Assembly (NCBI RefSeq): GCF_012933465.1
Contig: NZ_JABBND010000004.1
Location: 1-64,000 of the forward strand
Length of the DNA stretch: 64,000 bases
Source of the DNA: Actinomycetospora sp. TBRC 11914
GTDB lineage: Bacteria > Actinomycetota > Actinomycetes > Mycobacteriales > Pseudonocardiaceae
Reading direction: 5' to 3'
Below the pieces are notes generated by a model, which was not told where the DNA came from, made no database searches, and worked only from the letters and a program-made list of their open reading frames with translations. A program made the translations under genes and the position numbers. Positions within the stretch are counted from its first letter, which is position 1. Each line of letters starts with the position of its first letter. Shown in pieces: positions 8,507 through 17,756 of this stretch.

Positions 8507-9013
8507 TCAGTCCTTGAAGATGACCGTCCGCATCACGACGAAGTTGATCGACGTGGCGACCGCCTGCGCCACGAACCAGGACACCACCCCGGGCAGCGGC
8601 GGCGTCCCGACGCTCGGTGCCCCCATCAGGTGCAGCACCAACGACGCGACCGCGACATTGGCCACGAACGTCGAGCCGTAGAGCAGCACGAAGCCCAGGA
8701 AGCGCCCGCTCCCGCCCTTCGACGACGCGAAGGTGTACCGGCGGTTGAGCAGGTAGGCGGTCGTCGTGCCGAGGATGAACGAGATCCCCTTGGCCGCGGG
8801 CGCCCACACCCCGAGGTGGAGCAGCAGCTGGTAGACGCCGAGGTCCACGGCGGCCGCGACCACGCCGATCGCCACGAACCGCACGAGCTGGGCCTTGAGC
8901 CCCAGGGGCCCGGGCGCGGTGGCCGGACCGGCCGGGCTCGCCGACGCGGCCGTGGCCCCGTCGACCCCCTCGACCTCGGGGCCGGACTCCGGCGTGCTCT
9001 CCTCGACGCTCAC
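8507..9013 (-). CDS. GtrA-family small membrane protein (Rv3789-like)
   Basis: A 168-residue protein with four hydrophobic segments (VRFVAIGVVAAAVDLGVY, ISFILGTTTAYLLNRRYTF, FVLLYGSTFVANVAVASL, VVSWFVAQAVATSINFVVMR), the GtrA/DPMS-flippase-like pattern. The NRRYTF and NF-MR motifs are typical. The M. tuberculosis homologue Rv3789 sits beside dprE1 and has been proposed to move or anchor decaprenylphosphoryl-arabinose or the AftA machinery. The location among emb and dprE genes fits. The GTG start at 9013 (MSVEESTPES) is preferred because TACCCT lies 8 nt upstream and the divergent emb gene begins at 9105. Confidence 0.85.
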   Translation of the reverse strand: MSVEESTPESGPEVEGVDGATAASASPAGPATAPGPLGLKAQLVRFVAIGVVAAAVDLGVYQLLLHLGVWAPAAKGISFILGTTTAYLLNRRYTFASSKGGSGRFLGFVLLYGSTFVANVAVASLVLHLMGAPSVGTPPLPGVVSWFVAQAVATSINFVVMRTVIFKD

Positions 9014-9021
9014 GCCCAACG

Positions 9022-9027
9022 AGGGTA
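9022..9027 (-). promoter_or_regulatory. Candidate -10 box (TACCCT) for the gtrA-like gene
   Basis: On the minus strand TACCCT ends 8 nt before the GTG at 9013, in the 91-bp divergent region shared with emb paralogue 2. Confidence 0.35.
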
Positions 9028-9090
9028 CGAGCCCGGACCGCGGCGTCCCCACCCGGCCAGGCCCCCACCGGACCGAGACCGGAGCGTCGC

Positions 9091-9096
9091 TACCGT
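9091..9096 (+). promoter_or_regulatory. Candidate -10 box (TACCGT) for emb paralogue 2
   Basis: TACCGT ends 8 nt before the ATG at 9105, as expected for a leaderless transcript. No Shine-Dalgarno sequence lies between. Confidence 0.4.
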
Positions 9097-9104
9097 TCCC
9101 GACC

Positions 9105-12100
9105 ATGGCCGTCGTCGAGGACACCCCCGCCCGCGTGGCGGAGGGTCCCGGGAAACCGGACGAGCCGGACACGCCCAGCCGCTGGCGCGTCCGGTCCGGC
9201 TGGTTCCTCGCCGCCCTCGCGGCGCTCACCGTGCTGCTCGGCGTCGCGATCCCGTTCGCCCCGGTGTCGGCGGACGACCCCGTCGTCAGCTGGCCGAAGG
9301 CCGGCGAGCCGGCGACGTCGACCGCCGTCCCCCTGGTGCCGTACCGCCCGCTCGCGATGACCGCCGACGTCCCCTGCCAGGCCCTGCGCGGCGGGGGCGA
9401 CGCGCTGCGCACCGAGCCGGTCTCGGCGGGCACCCCCGGGCGCGGCCTGACGGTGTCGAGCTCGGGCGGTCGGGTCACGGTCACCAGCGACGGCGCGACC
9501 CTCGTCGACGAGGTCCTGCCGCTGACGTCGTGCACCTACCGGGTCGTCGCCGACGGCACCACGACGACGCTCTCCCGCGACGGCCAGGTCCTCTACTCCC
9601 AGCCCGGCCAGGCCCCACAGGTCGCCGAGCTCGCCACGGACGCCCCCGGCACCGCGGGTCTGTCCGCCACGATCCACCCCGACGACCGCTACTCCTCGGT
9701 GCCCGGCACCCTCAAGCTGACGCTGCTGATCCTGCACGTCATCGCGCTCGCGGCGACCATCGTGCTCGCCTGGCGGCGCTGGTGGGGCGGCCCCGGGCGG
9801 CTCGGGTTCACCCGACCACGATTCACGACGGCGGACGTGGCGGTGACCGTCGTCAGCCTCGTCTGGGTGGTGCTCTCGCCGCTGCAGAACGACGACTCGT
9901 GGTACCTGCTGATGGCCCGCAACGCCTCTCCCACGGGCTACATCGGCAACCAGATCTACATGTTCGACACGACGGAGAACCCCTTCGTCGGCAGCCAGTA
10001 CCTCATGGCGGTCTGGGGGCACCTCGGCGACGCCCTCGGCATGCCCGGGTTCGGCCTGCTCTGGATGCGTATCCTCCCGCTCCTGCTGGGCCTGCTCACG
10101 TGGTTCCTGCTGCGGGCCCTGCTCGCGACCGCGCTCGGCCGCATCGAGCGCCGGGCGTGGGTGCCCTGGACGCTGCTCGGCGCGCACCTCGCCTGGTTCC
10201 TGCCCTACGGCATGGCGCTGCGCCCCGAGGTGTTCATCGTGCCGCTGTTCGCCGCGGTGCTGCTGCTCTGCGAGGTGGCCCGCCGTCGGGAGGTCATCGG
10301 CCCGCTGATCCCGGCGACGGCGGTCGCGGCGCTCTCGGTGACGGTCTCGCCGTCGGGTCTGGTCGCCGCGGCACCCGTCGTCGTCCTCCTGCCGTGGCTC
10401 TACCGGTGGCTGCGGACGGCGAGCTGGCGGACCCGGCTCGGCGTCGTCGGCGCGGTGATCGCGGCGGGCACGATCGCGATCCCGGTCGGGTTCGGCGACG
10501 CCACCCTCGGCGACGTCCTCGAGGCCACCGACGTCCACTCCTGGTACTACGTGACCTTCCCCTGGTACGAGGAGTGGGAGCACTACAAGACCCTCATCGA
10601 GACCGGGACGTGGGGCCGGCGGCTGCCGGTGCTGCTCACCGTCGTGCTGCTCGTCGTGGTGTCGATCGGCTCCGGGCGCCGGGGACCGATCGGCGGCCCG
10701 GTGCGGGCGTACACCCTGTCCATCGCGGTCACGACGGCGGTGGCGCTCGGCCTGCTCGCGCTGGGCCCGACGAAGTGGGTGAACCACTTCGGCGCGATCG
10801 CCGCGCCCGGGACGGTGCTGCTGACGCTGGCGATGCTGCAGACGCCGCTGCCCCGCAGGCCCGGGGCGCTGATCACCGCGGCGAGCGTGGCACTGCTGAC
10901 CGGCGCGACCGTGCTCGGCTTCGCGGGCCCGAACACCTGGAAGCCCTACTCGGACCGGGGCCAGCCGTTCGGCAAGCACCTCGACCCGGACCTCTCCATG
11001 CTCGACCTGGAACAGCTCGCCCCGCACATCACCGACTCGCTCTACCTGCGCCAGTTCTGGTGGTGGGTGGGGCTCGCCGTGCTGGCCGGGCTCTTCGTGT
11101 GGTGGCGGCGCCGGCACCACCGGCCGTCGTTCGGGATCACCCCGGACCGCGCGGTGCTCGTGCCGTCGGTGGTGGTGCTGGGGCTGCTGATGGTCGCCGT
11201 CATGGCCTACGCGCCGATCGTGCAGGCGCCGGGCTGGTCGGTGGCCGGCTCCCAGCTGCAGGCGATCGCCGGGAAGCCGTGCCAGCTGGAGAACTCGGTC
11301 ACCGTCATGGCCGACACACCGCGCGACCTCGGCGCCCCGCTGACCCCCGAGACCCGCACCGGGGACTTCGCGCTGACCGCGCCCGGCAACGGGCCGCTCG
11401 ACCCGGCCCCGGTCCCTCCGCCCGGCCCGGCGCCCTCCGGCGTGGGCCCGACGATGTGGCACGACGCGGTCACCGACCCGGCCACCTCCGGCAACACCGA
11501 CCCCGCGACCACCGGCGGCACCGGCCTCGGGACGCTCACCACCGGCTGGTACCCGGTGCCGCCCGCCGTCGCCGGCGATCCCACCCCGGCCACCAACGTC
11601 GTCGTGCCCGTCGCGGGCAACGACCCGGACAAGCAGCGGGTCGTCCTCGAGTTCGGCTACGGGCCGGCGGCCGCGCCGACCCGCACCGTCGCGACGACCG
11701 TCAACCCCGCCTCCGGGCTGACCTCCCGCCAGTGGCAGGAGGTGCCGGTCCTGCTGCCGGCCGACCGGCCGAGCTCGGTGCGGGTGGTCGCCGAGGACCG
11801 GGTCGGGGGCCCGGACACCGCCCTCGCGGTCGCCCCGCCCCACCTCGCGGCGATGCAGCCGGTGCAGACGCTGGTCGGGCCGGACTCGACGTCGACGGTG
11901 CCGGTGTTCGCCGACCAGCTCTCGGCGGTGCTGTGGCCGTGCGTCGACCAAGTCGCGGTGCGGCACGGGATCGCGCCGACCCCGCAGGTGCGGCTCTCCG
12001 CCGCCGAGAACACGCCGGACTTCATCCTGACCAACCCGACCTACGAGTCGTGGGGCGGCACGATGGTCCAGTCCGAGCGGACCTGGGCGACCGTGCGGGT

Positions 12101-12281
12101 GTTCTCCGGGGTGTCGCCGGGCGGGCCGCCGACCCTGCAGTGGGGCAACGTCGACCGGATCGTCTACGACCACCCGGTCGACGGCTATGACCTGACGGTG
12201 AACCGGGTCGAGCGCGGGGGGCTGACCCGCTTCCCGACGCTCGCGACAGAGGCCTACTCGGGGCGTGAGTACCTCGGATAG
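9105..12281 (+). CDS. Emb-type arabinosyltransferase (paralogue 2)
   Basis: A 1058-residue Emb-family GT-C arabinosyltransferase. First helix near residue 40 (FLAALAALTVLLGVAIPF), then an extracellular domain, membrane core and C-terminal carbohydrate-binding part. The loop acids are D263-D264, but the motif is NDDSWY rather than DDGY, and the following segment (IGNQIYMFDTTENPF) departs from the other three copies. The conserved loop reads GPTKWVNHFGAIAA. The position matching EmbB Met306 is Met (YLLMAR). The end overlaps the next emb by 17 nt, so the two are co-expressed. The divergence suggests a distinct acceptor or linkage. Confidence 0.92.
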   Translation: MAVVEDTPARVAEGPGKPDEPDTPSRWRVRSGWFLAALAALTVLLGVAIPFAPVSADDPVVSWPKAGEPATSTAVPLVPYRPLAMTADVPCQALRGGGDALRTEPVSAGTPGRGLTVSSSGGRVTVTSDGATLVDEVLPLTSCTYRVVADGTTTTLSRDGQVLYSQPGQAPQVAELATDAPGTAGLSATIHPDDRYSSVPGTLKLTLLILHVIALAATIVLAWRRWWGGPGRLGFTRPRFTTADVAVTVVSLVWVVLSPLQNDDSWYLLMARNASPTGYIGNQIYMFDTTENPFVGSQYLMAVWGHLGDALGMPGFGLLWMRILPLLLGLLTWFLLRALLATALGRIERRAWVPWTLLGAHLAWFLPYGMALRPEVFIVPLFAAVLLLCEVARRREVIGPLIPATAVAALSVTVSPSGLVAAAPVVVLLPWLYRWLRTASWRTRLGVVGAVIAAGTIAIPVGFGDATLGDVLEATDVHSWYYVTFPWYEEWEHYKTLIETGTWGRRLPVLLTVVLLVVVSIGSGRRGPIGGPVRAYTLSIAVTTAVALGLLALGPTKWVNHFGAIAAPGTVLLTLAMLQTPLPRRPGALITAASVALLTGATVLGFAGPNTWKPYSDRGQPFGKHLDPDLSMLDLEQLAPHITDSLYLRQFWWWVGLAVLAGLFVWWRRRHHRPSFGITPDRAVLVPSVVVLGLLMVAVMAYAPIVQAPGWSVAGSQLQAIAGKPCQLENSVTVMADTPRDLGAPLTPETRTGDFALTAPGNGPLDPAPVPPPGPAPSGVGPTMWHDAVTDPATSGNTDPATTGGTGLGTLTTGWYPVPPAVAGDPTPATNVVVPVAGNDPDKQRVVLEFGYGPAAAPTRTVATTVNPASGLTSRQWQEVPVLLPADRPSSVRVVAEDRVGGPDTALAVAPPHLAAMQPVQTLVGPDSTSTVPVFADQLSAVLWPCVDQVAVRHGIAPTPQVRLSAAENTPDFILTNPTYESWGGTMVQSERTWATVRVFSGVSPGGPPTLQWGNVDRIVYDHPVDGYDLTVNRVERGGLTRFPTLATEAYSGREYLG

Positions 12282-15200
12282 GCCGTTGCGGCTGACCGCC
12301 CTGGTCGCCGGGCTCGTCTCGGTGCTCGCGGCCCTGGCGTTCCCGTTCGCCCCGGTGGCCCGGCCCGACGTCACGTACTCGTGGCCGGCGCCGGGCTCGT
12401 CGTCGCCGGCGCCCGCGGCGATCCCGATGCTGCCCTACCAGCCGGTGACGACGACGGCGTCGGTCACCTGCGACGCGGCCCGCGGCGTCGCCCCGGGCAC
12501 CGTCCTGCTCGCCACGACGCCCCCGCACCCCGACCCGTTGGCGGAACCGCTGCACGGGCTGACGATCACCGCGGGTCCCCCCGGGTCGAGGTCGCTGTCG
12601 GTGTCGGTCGGGGGGCACGACCTCCCGCCGGTGGCGCTGCCGGGCGGCCCGTGCACGATCCGCCTGGTCAGCGGCATCGAGGCGACGACGGTCACCCTGG
12701 TCGCGCCCGCGTCGGAGTCCGTGACGGTGGCCCGGCTCGACGGCGACACCCGGCCGGCCGTCGCGGGGGCGTTCACGGGGGCGCCGACGGCGGCCGGGGT
12801 GTCGCTGTCGGTGGTGGCCGACACCCGGTTCCAGACCTCGGCGAGCGGGTCGAAGATCGCACTCGGCGTGCTGTCGGTGGTCGCGTTCGCGGTGGCGCTG
12901 GGTGCGGTGGTGGTGCTGGCGCGGCGGCGTCAGGGTCGCTCGCGAGACGCCAGCGAAGCGTCGTTGCTTGCATCCAGTGGCAGAAAAGCCCCGTCGTCGA
13001 CCGGCGCGGGAGTCAGCGATGGTCCCCTATCGGCGTGCTCCCCTGCTTCAACACCTGACGTCGGGACGGAGGCTTCCTCACGTCCGCGGCCGCACCGGCT
13101 CGTCGACGTCGGGGTCGTCCTCGGGCTGCTGCTGTGGCAGGTCATCGGCCCGCTGACCGTCGACGACGGCTACATCGCGGGCATCGTGCGGTCCCGCGGT
13201 CAGAACGGGCAGGTCGGCACCGTCTTCCGCTGGCTGAACTCCCCCGAGACGCCGTTCGGCTGGTTCTACGACGTCCTCGCGCTCATCGCCCGCGTCGACC
13301 CCGCCCCCTTCTGGCTGCGGCTCCCGGCGACGGTGCTCGCGATCGTCGGGTGGTTCCTGCTCTCCCGCGCCGTCCTGCCGCGGCTCGGCCTGGAGCGCCT
13401 GCCCCGGCTGGTCCCCTGGCTCACCGGGATCGTCTACCTCGCCTGGTGGCTGCCCTACGACCTCGGTGTCCGCCCGGAGCCGTGGGTGCTGGTCGGGTCG
13501 ACGGCGGTGTTCGTGCTCGCCGAGCGGGCGGTCGAGCGCCGGTCGGTGACCCCGCTCGTCGTCGCGCTGCTGGTCGCCGGCATCACGCTCGCCGTCACGC
13601 CGACCGGGCTCATGGCGTTCGCGCCGCTGGTGGCCGCGGTCGTCCCGCTGATCAAGCTGGTCCGTGCCGACCCGCTGGGGGTGGCCACGTTCGTCGTCGT
13701 CGGGATCGCGGCGCTCGGGCTCACGCTCGTCCTCGTCTACGCCGACCAGACGTGGGCCTCGGTGCTCGACTCCGTCGGCATCCGCACGCTCATCGGCGGC
13801 GACCGGCCCTGGACCGACGAGTACGTGCGCTACACGTCGCTGCTGACGGTCGGCGACGCCGAGGGCAACCTCGGCCGCCGCGCACCGGTCCTGCTGCTGG
13901 CCCTCGCGCTCGGCGCGCTCGCGTTCGTCCGGAACGTGCCGCGACCGCCCGCGGCGCACCGGGTCGTCGTCACCACCCTGCTCTCGCTGGTGGCGCTGGC
14001 GTTCACCCCGACCAAGTGGACCCACCACTTCGGCGCGTTCGCCGTGCTGGGGACCGCGACGACGCTGCTGGCCCTCGACGCGTGGCTGCGGGCGCCCGCC
14101 GACGCCGAGCAGGCGCCGCGGCGGGCGGCGTGGGCGGTGGCGCTGGCGGCCGGGGCGTCGGGGCTCACGCTGGCGGGCTTCAACCAGTGGCACTGGATCT
14201 CCAGCTACGCGATCACGTGGTCGACGATCTCGCCGCAGCTGGGCGGGATCCGGTTCGCCGACGCGGTGCTGGTGCTCGGGGTCGTGCTCGCGGTGGGGTG
14301 CGCGGTCGTCGCGGTGCGCCGGACGCTGCGTCGTGAATGTGCAGATACGGACACTGAACGTCAGCGATGCGACACCGCTGACACCAGGCTCCTCGGGCTC
14401 GCCCCGGCCCTCGCCCTCGCCGTCGTCGTGCTCGTCGTCGCCATCGAGGTGCTCTCGTTCGCCCGGACCGCGGTGCAGCGCCGGGACTCCTACACGCTCG
14501 CCTCGGACTCGGTCGCGTCCCTGCGCGGGCGCTCGTGCGGGATCGCCGACCGGCTCCGCGTCGAGGCCGACCCCACCGCGGGGCTCCTCCCGGCCGACGG
14601 TCCCGGGCCCGTACCCGTGCCGACCGCATCCATGTCCGGCGCCGCGCTCCCCGGCTGGCACGGTCCCGGCGTCACGACGGGCTGGTACTCCCTGCCGCGG
14701 TCCCCGCAGAAGGACACCCCGATCGTCGTGACGCTCACCGGCCCGGTCGCCCACGGCGACGTCGTCGCCGAGCTCGGCACCCGGGGCCCCGACGGCACCG
14801 TCACCGACGTCACCCGCGTCCCGCTCGACGAGGACGCGACGCAGTTCTCGGTGTCGGCCTCGGTCGACGCGCCCCGCTCCCGGGACCTGCGGCTCGACCC
14901 GGCGCTCGCGACGACGCACGCCGCGATCCGGCTCGTCAGCAGCGCCGACACCCCCGCCGGCCGGGGCTTCACGGTCCCGCGCCTCCCGGTGACCGTCCCG
15001 TGGAACACCGTCCTGCCCCCGGGCACGCCCGCCGCGGACGACTGGCCGGGTGCCTTCCTCTTCCCCTGCACGCCGTTCCCGCCGCTGCGCGACGGGATCG
15101 CGGCCCTCCCCGGCTGGCGCGTCTCCACCGACGCCCGCAGCGAGGCCCAGTCGGGCTACATCAGCTACACCGCCTCCCAGGGCGGGCCGTGGACGACGGC

Positions 15201-15381
15201 ACGCGCGCTCGTCCGCCAGGTCCGCTACCCGGTCTACCTGCCGGGGCTGCCGCTGACCGACATCGCGAGCCTGGAGCGGTGGGTCCCGACGGAGCCGCTG
15301 GTCCCGCCGACGGTGACCCGCCACGACGTCGGGCAGTCCGGGCTCACGACGCCTGGCCCGCTGTCGATCGGGGACTCGTAG
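12265..15381 (+). CDS. Emb-type arabinosyltransferase (paralogue 3) with two atypical inserts
   Basis: A 1038-residue Emb-family arabinosyltransferase with acids D300-D301 (VDDGY), FGWFYDVLALIARVD, LRPEP-like VRPEP and the TPTKWTHHFGAF loop. Two segments look foreign to the gene: residues about 226-272 (a Ser/Ala-rich stretch at 12940-13085) and residues about 691-709 (14335-14395). Both have much lower GC and share the 10-mer GTCAGCGATG. Both keep the frame, and the first falls in the cytosolic loop after the first domain. The GTG start overlaps paralogue 2. The TAG abuts a palindromic element. Confidence 0.92.
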   Translation: MSTSDRPLRLTALVAGLVSVLAALAFPFAPVARPDVTYSWPAPGSSSPAPAAIPMLPYQPVTTTASVTCDAARGVAPGTVLLATTPPHPDPLAEPLHGLTITAGPPGSRSLSVSVGGHDLPPVALPGGPCTIRLVSGIEATTVTLVAPASESVTVARLDGDTRPAVAGAFTGAPTAAGVSLSVVADTRFQTSASGSKIALGVLSVVAFAVALGAVVVLARRRQGRSRDASEASLLASSGRKAPSSTGAGVSDGPLSACSPASTPDVGTEASSRPRPHRLVDVGVVLGLLLWQVIGPLTVDDGYIAGIVRSRGQNGQVGTVFRWLNSPETPFGWFYDVLALIARVDPAPFWLRLPATVLAIVGWFLLSRAVLPRLGLERLPRLVPWLTGIVYLAWWLPYDLGVRPEPWVLVGSTAVFVLAERAVERRSVTPLVVALLVAGITLAVTPTGLMAFAPLVAAVVPLIKLVRADPLGVATFVVVGIAALGLTLVLVYADQTWASVLDSVGIRTLIGGDRPWTDEYVRYTSLLTVGDAEGNLGRRAPVLLLALALGALAFVRNVPRPPAAHRVVVTTLLSLVALAFTPTKWTHHFGAFAVLGTATTLLALDAWLRAPADAEQAPRRAAWAVALAAGASGLTLAGFNQWHWISSYAITWSTISPQLGGIRFADAVLVLGVVLAVGCAVVAVRRTLRRECADTDTERQRCDTADTRLLGLAPALALAVVVLVVAIEVLSFARTAVQRRDSYTLASDSVASLRGRSCGIADRLRVEADPTAGLLPADGPGPVPVPTASMSGAALPGWHGPGVTTGWYSLPRSPQKDTPIVVTLTGPVAHGDVVAELGTRGPDGTVTDVTRVPLDEDATQFSVSASVDAPRSRDLRLDPALATTHAAIRLVSSADTPAGRGFTVPRLPVTVPWNTVLPPGTPAADDWPGAFLFPCTPFPPLRDGIAALPGWRVSTDARSEAQSGYISYTASQGGPWTTARALVRQVRYPVYLPGLPLTDIASLERWVPTEPLVPPTVTRHDVGQSGLTTPGPLSIGDS

Positions 15382-15451
15382 GTGCGCTCCGCGCCCGTGA
15401 GCACAAAGTGTCGCTATAGCGGCAGTCAGTGCTCACGAGCGCGGAGCGCAC
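15382..15451. repeat. Palindromic 3'-end element, copy A
   Basis: It begins at the base after the emb TAG. The 46-bp core is 15394-15439. Outer arms extend the stem to 23 bp (15382-15404 with 15429-15451, one mismatch). The centre is CGCTATAG. It lies between two genes of the same direction (emb and dprE1) and is the most diverged core on its right side (GCAGTCAGTGCTCACGAG). Confidence 0.85.
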
Positions 15452-15484
15452 CCAGGCCGCGGCAGGGCGCGCGACGTCGCGCGC

Positions 15485-15490
15485 TAGCCT
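15485..15490 (+). promoter_or_regulatory. Candidate -10 box (TAGCCT) for dprE1
   Basis: TAGCCT ends 7 nt before the ATG at 15498, downstream of palindromic copy A. This is consistent with leaderless transcription of dprE1-dprE2. Confidence 0.4.
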
Positions 15491-15497
15491 CGATCCG

Positions 15498-16868
15498 ATG
15501 CCTCGTTCCGTGGAGACCCTGGTCGGCTGGGCGCGGACCGCCCCGAGCCGCGCGACCGTGCTGTCCGGCGACGAGGTGACCTCGGACGAGAGACTCGCCG
15601 AGACGCTCACGTCCGCGGGCGCCCGCGGCGTGATCGCCCGCGGCCTCGGGCGCTCCTACGGCGACACCGCCCAGAACGCCGGCGGCCTCGTCGTCGACAT
15701 GACCGCGCGGGACCGCGTGCACGCGATCGACGCCGAGACCGGCCTGGTCGACCTCGACGCCGGCGTCTCGCTCGACCGCCTGATGCGCATCGCGCTGCCG
15801 TTCGGGCTGTGGGTGCCGGTGCTGCCCGGGACCCGCCAGGTCACCATCGGCGGCGCCATCGCCAACGACATCCACGGCAAGAACCACCACAGCGCGGGCA
15901 GCTTCGGCGACCACGTGGCCTCGATGGACCTGCTCACCGCGTCCGGGGACGTCCGCCGGCTCGAGCCGGACGGCCCGGAGTCGGAGCTGTTCTGGGCGAC
16001 GGTGGGCGGCATCGGCCTGACCGGCATCATCCTGCGGGCCACGATCCGCATGACGAAGACCGAGACCGCCTACTTCGTCGCCGACACCGAGCGCACGGCG
16101 AACCTCGACGAGACCATCGAGCGCTTCTCCGACGGGTCCGACGAGGCCTACGACTACTCCTCGGCCTGGTTCGACTCCATCTCGACCGGCCCCAAGCTCG
16201 GCCGCGCGGCGCTGGGCCGCGGCTCGCTCGCCCGCCTCGACGAGCTGCCCGAGAAGCTGCGCCGCGACCCGCTCAAGTTCGACGCCCCGCAGCTCGCGAC
16301 GCTGCCCGACGTCTTCCCCAACGGCCTGGCCAACAAGCTGACCTTCTCGGCGATCGGCGAGCTGTACTACCGCAAGACGAAGAACAAGCGGGGCCAGATC
16401 CAGAACCTCACGGCCTTCTACCACCCGCTGGACCTGTTCGGGGACTGGAACCGGGCCTACGGCTCGCAGGGCTTCCTGCAGTACCAGTTCATCGTGCCGC
16501 TGGCCGCCGAGGCCGAGTTCCGGGCGATCATCGCCGACATCGCCGCGTCGGGGCACGTCTCGTTCCTCAACGTCTTCAAGAAGTTCGGCGAGGGGAACCG
16601 CGCGCCGCTGTCGTTCCCGATGCCGGGCTGGAACATCTGCGTCGACTTCCCCATCGTCGACGGGCTCGGCCGGTTCTGCCGCGAGCTCGACGAGCGCGTC
16701 CTCGCCATGGGCGGGCGGCTCTACACCGCGAAGGACTCCCGCACCGACGCCGCGACGTTCGCGGCGATGTACCCGCGGCTCGACGAGTGGCGCAAGGTCC
16801 GCGACACGGTGGACCCGGACGGCGTGTTCGCCTCCGACATGGGTCGCCGCCTCGCCCTGACGTCCTGA
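15498..16868 (+). CDS. dprE1: Decaprenylphosphoryl-beta-D-ribose 2-oxidase DprE1
   Basis: A 456-residue FAD enzyme of the vanillyl-alcohol-oxidase fold, which oxidises decaprenylphosphoryl-ribose at C2 as the first step of epimerisation to the arabinose donor. The N-terminal FAD domain has [17 protein letters not shown] and [22 protein letters not shown]. The substrate domain carries the benzothiazinone-target cysteine at Cys381 ([10 protein letters not shown]) and the active-site lysine at Lys412 (YTAKDSR). Their spacing of 31 equals that of Cys387/Lys418 in M. tuberculosis. ATG 15498 is chosen from the N-terminal match ([17 protein letters not shown]) and the upstream TAGCCT. dprE2 follows after 62 nt. 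Confidence 0.96.
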   Translation: MPRSVETLVGWARTAPSRATVLSGDEVTSDERLAETLTSAGARGVIARGLGRSYGDTAQNAGGLVVDMTARDRVHAIDAETGLVDLDAGVSLDRLMRIALPFGLWVPVLPGTRQVTIGGAIANDIHGKNHHSAGSFGDHVASMDLLTASGDVRRLEPDGPESELFWATVGGIGLTGIILRATIRMTKTETAYFVADTERTANLDETIERFSDGSDEAYDYSSAWFDSISTGPKLGRAALGRGSLARLDELPEKLRRDPLKFDAPQLATLPDVFPNGLANKLTFSAIGELYYRKTKNKRGQIQNLTAFYHPLDLFGDWNRAYGSQGFLQYQFIVPLAAEAEFRAIIADIAASGHVSFLNVFKKFGEGNRAPLSFPMPGWNICVDFPIVDGLGRFCRELDERVLAMGGRLYTAKDSRTDAATFAAMYPRLDEWRKVRDTVDPDGVFASDMGRRLALTS

Positions 16869-16930
16869 GCTCGCGGCCTCCTGACCTGGGACTCCACCCA
16901 GAGCCTGACACCGACTGACAGGAACACCCC

Positions 16931-17686
16931 ATGATCGACGCCGTCGGCCACCCGTCGTCCCTGCTGCTCCTCGGGGGCACCTCCGAGATCGGCCTGGCCA
17001 TCGCCGAGCGCTACCTCGAGGGCGGCCCGCTGCGGATCGTGCTCGCCGGCCGCCAGTCGACCCGCCTCGCCGACGCCGCCGCCCGACTGTCCCGCGCTGG
17101 GGGCCACGTCGAGACCGTCGAGTTCGACGCCAAGGACGCCGCGGTGCACACCGAGGCGGTCCGCAAGGCGTTCGCCGGCGGGGACATCGACGTCGCCGTG
17201 GTCGCCTTCGGTCTGCTCGGCGACCAGGAGACGGCGTGGCAGGACATCGACGTCGCGGTGGAGCTCGCCGAGGTCAACTACGTGGCGGCGGTGTCGGTGG
17301 GCGTGGCGCTCGCGACGGAGTTCCGCCGCCAGGGCCACGGACGGATCCTGGCGCTCTCGAGCGTGGCCGGGGAGCGCGCCCGGCGCTCGAACTTCGTCTA
17401 CGGCTCGACGAAGGCCGGGATGGACGCCTTCTACACCGGCCTCACCGAGGCGCTTCGGCCCGACGGCATCGGCGTCACGATCGTCCGCCCCGGCTTCGTG
17501 CACACGAAGATGACGACGGGCATGGACGCCGCACCGCTCTCGACGACGCCGGAGAAGGTCGCCGAGATCGCGGTGGACGCCGTCACCAAGGGCCACGAGC
17601 TGGTGTGGGCGCCGGCCCCGCTCCGCGCCGTCATGTCCGTGCTGCGCCACATCCCGCGCCCGATCTTCCGGCGCCTGCCCGTATAG
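16931..17686 (+). CDS. dprE2: Decaprenylphosphoryl-2-keto-ribose reductase DprE2
   Basis: A 251-residue short-chain dehydrogenase that reduces the DprE1 product to decaprenylphosphoryl-arabinose, donor for all the arabinosyltransferases here. The N-terminal cofactor loop is GGTSEIGLAIAERY. The catalytic set is Ser144 (LALSSVAG), Tyr157 and Lys161 (YGSTK). The C-terminus has the hydrophobic and basic RHIPRPIFRRL tail. It is paired with dprE1 as in mycobacteria. The TAG is followed directly by palindromic copy B. Confidence 0.95.
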   Translation: MIDAVGHPSSLLLLGGTSEIGLAIAERYLEGGPLRIVLAGRQSTRLADAAARLSRAGGHVETVEFDAKDAAVHTEAVRKAFAGGDIDVAVVAFGLLGDQETAWQDIDVAVELAEVNYVAAVSVGVALATEFRRQGHGRILALSSVAGERARRSNFVYGSTKAGMDAFYTGLTEALRPDGIGVTIVRPGFVHTKMTTGMDAAPLSTTPEKVAEIAVDAVTKGHELVWAPAPLRAVMSVLRHIPRPIFRRLPV

Positions 17687-17756
17687 GTGCGCTCCGCGCT
17701 CGTGAGCAGAAAGTGTCGCTATAGCAGCACTTTGTGCTCACGAGGCCGCAGGCCAC
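17687..17756. repeat. Palindromic 3'-end element, copy B
   Basis: It starts at the base after the dprE2 TAG. The core is 17699-17744. On the right it encodes the last dozen codons and the stop of the convergent acyltransferase gene. The outer arms differ: GTGCGCTCCGCG on the left, CGCAGGCCAC on the right. Confidence 0.85.

Noticed and set aside
4976-12190. A single open frame of about 2,400 codons running through two emb genes, and similar giant frames on the other strand
   Set aside because: Composition is Arg/Pro/Gly/Ala-rich with no domain signs, and it overlaps well-recognised genes. It is an effect of very high GC.
17687-17756. Insertion sequence or classical MITE
   Set aside because: No transposase and no visible target-site duplication. 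The fixed position at stop codons does not fit random insertion, although a mobile origin cannot be excluded.
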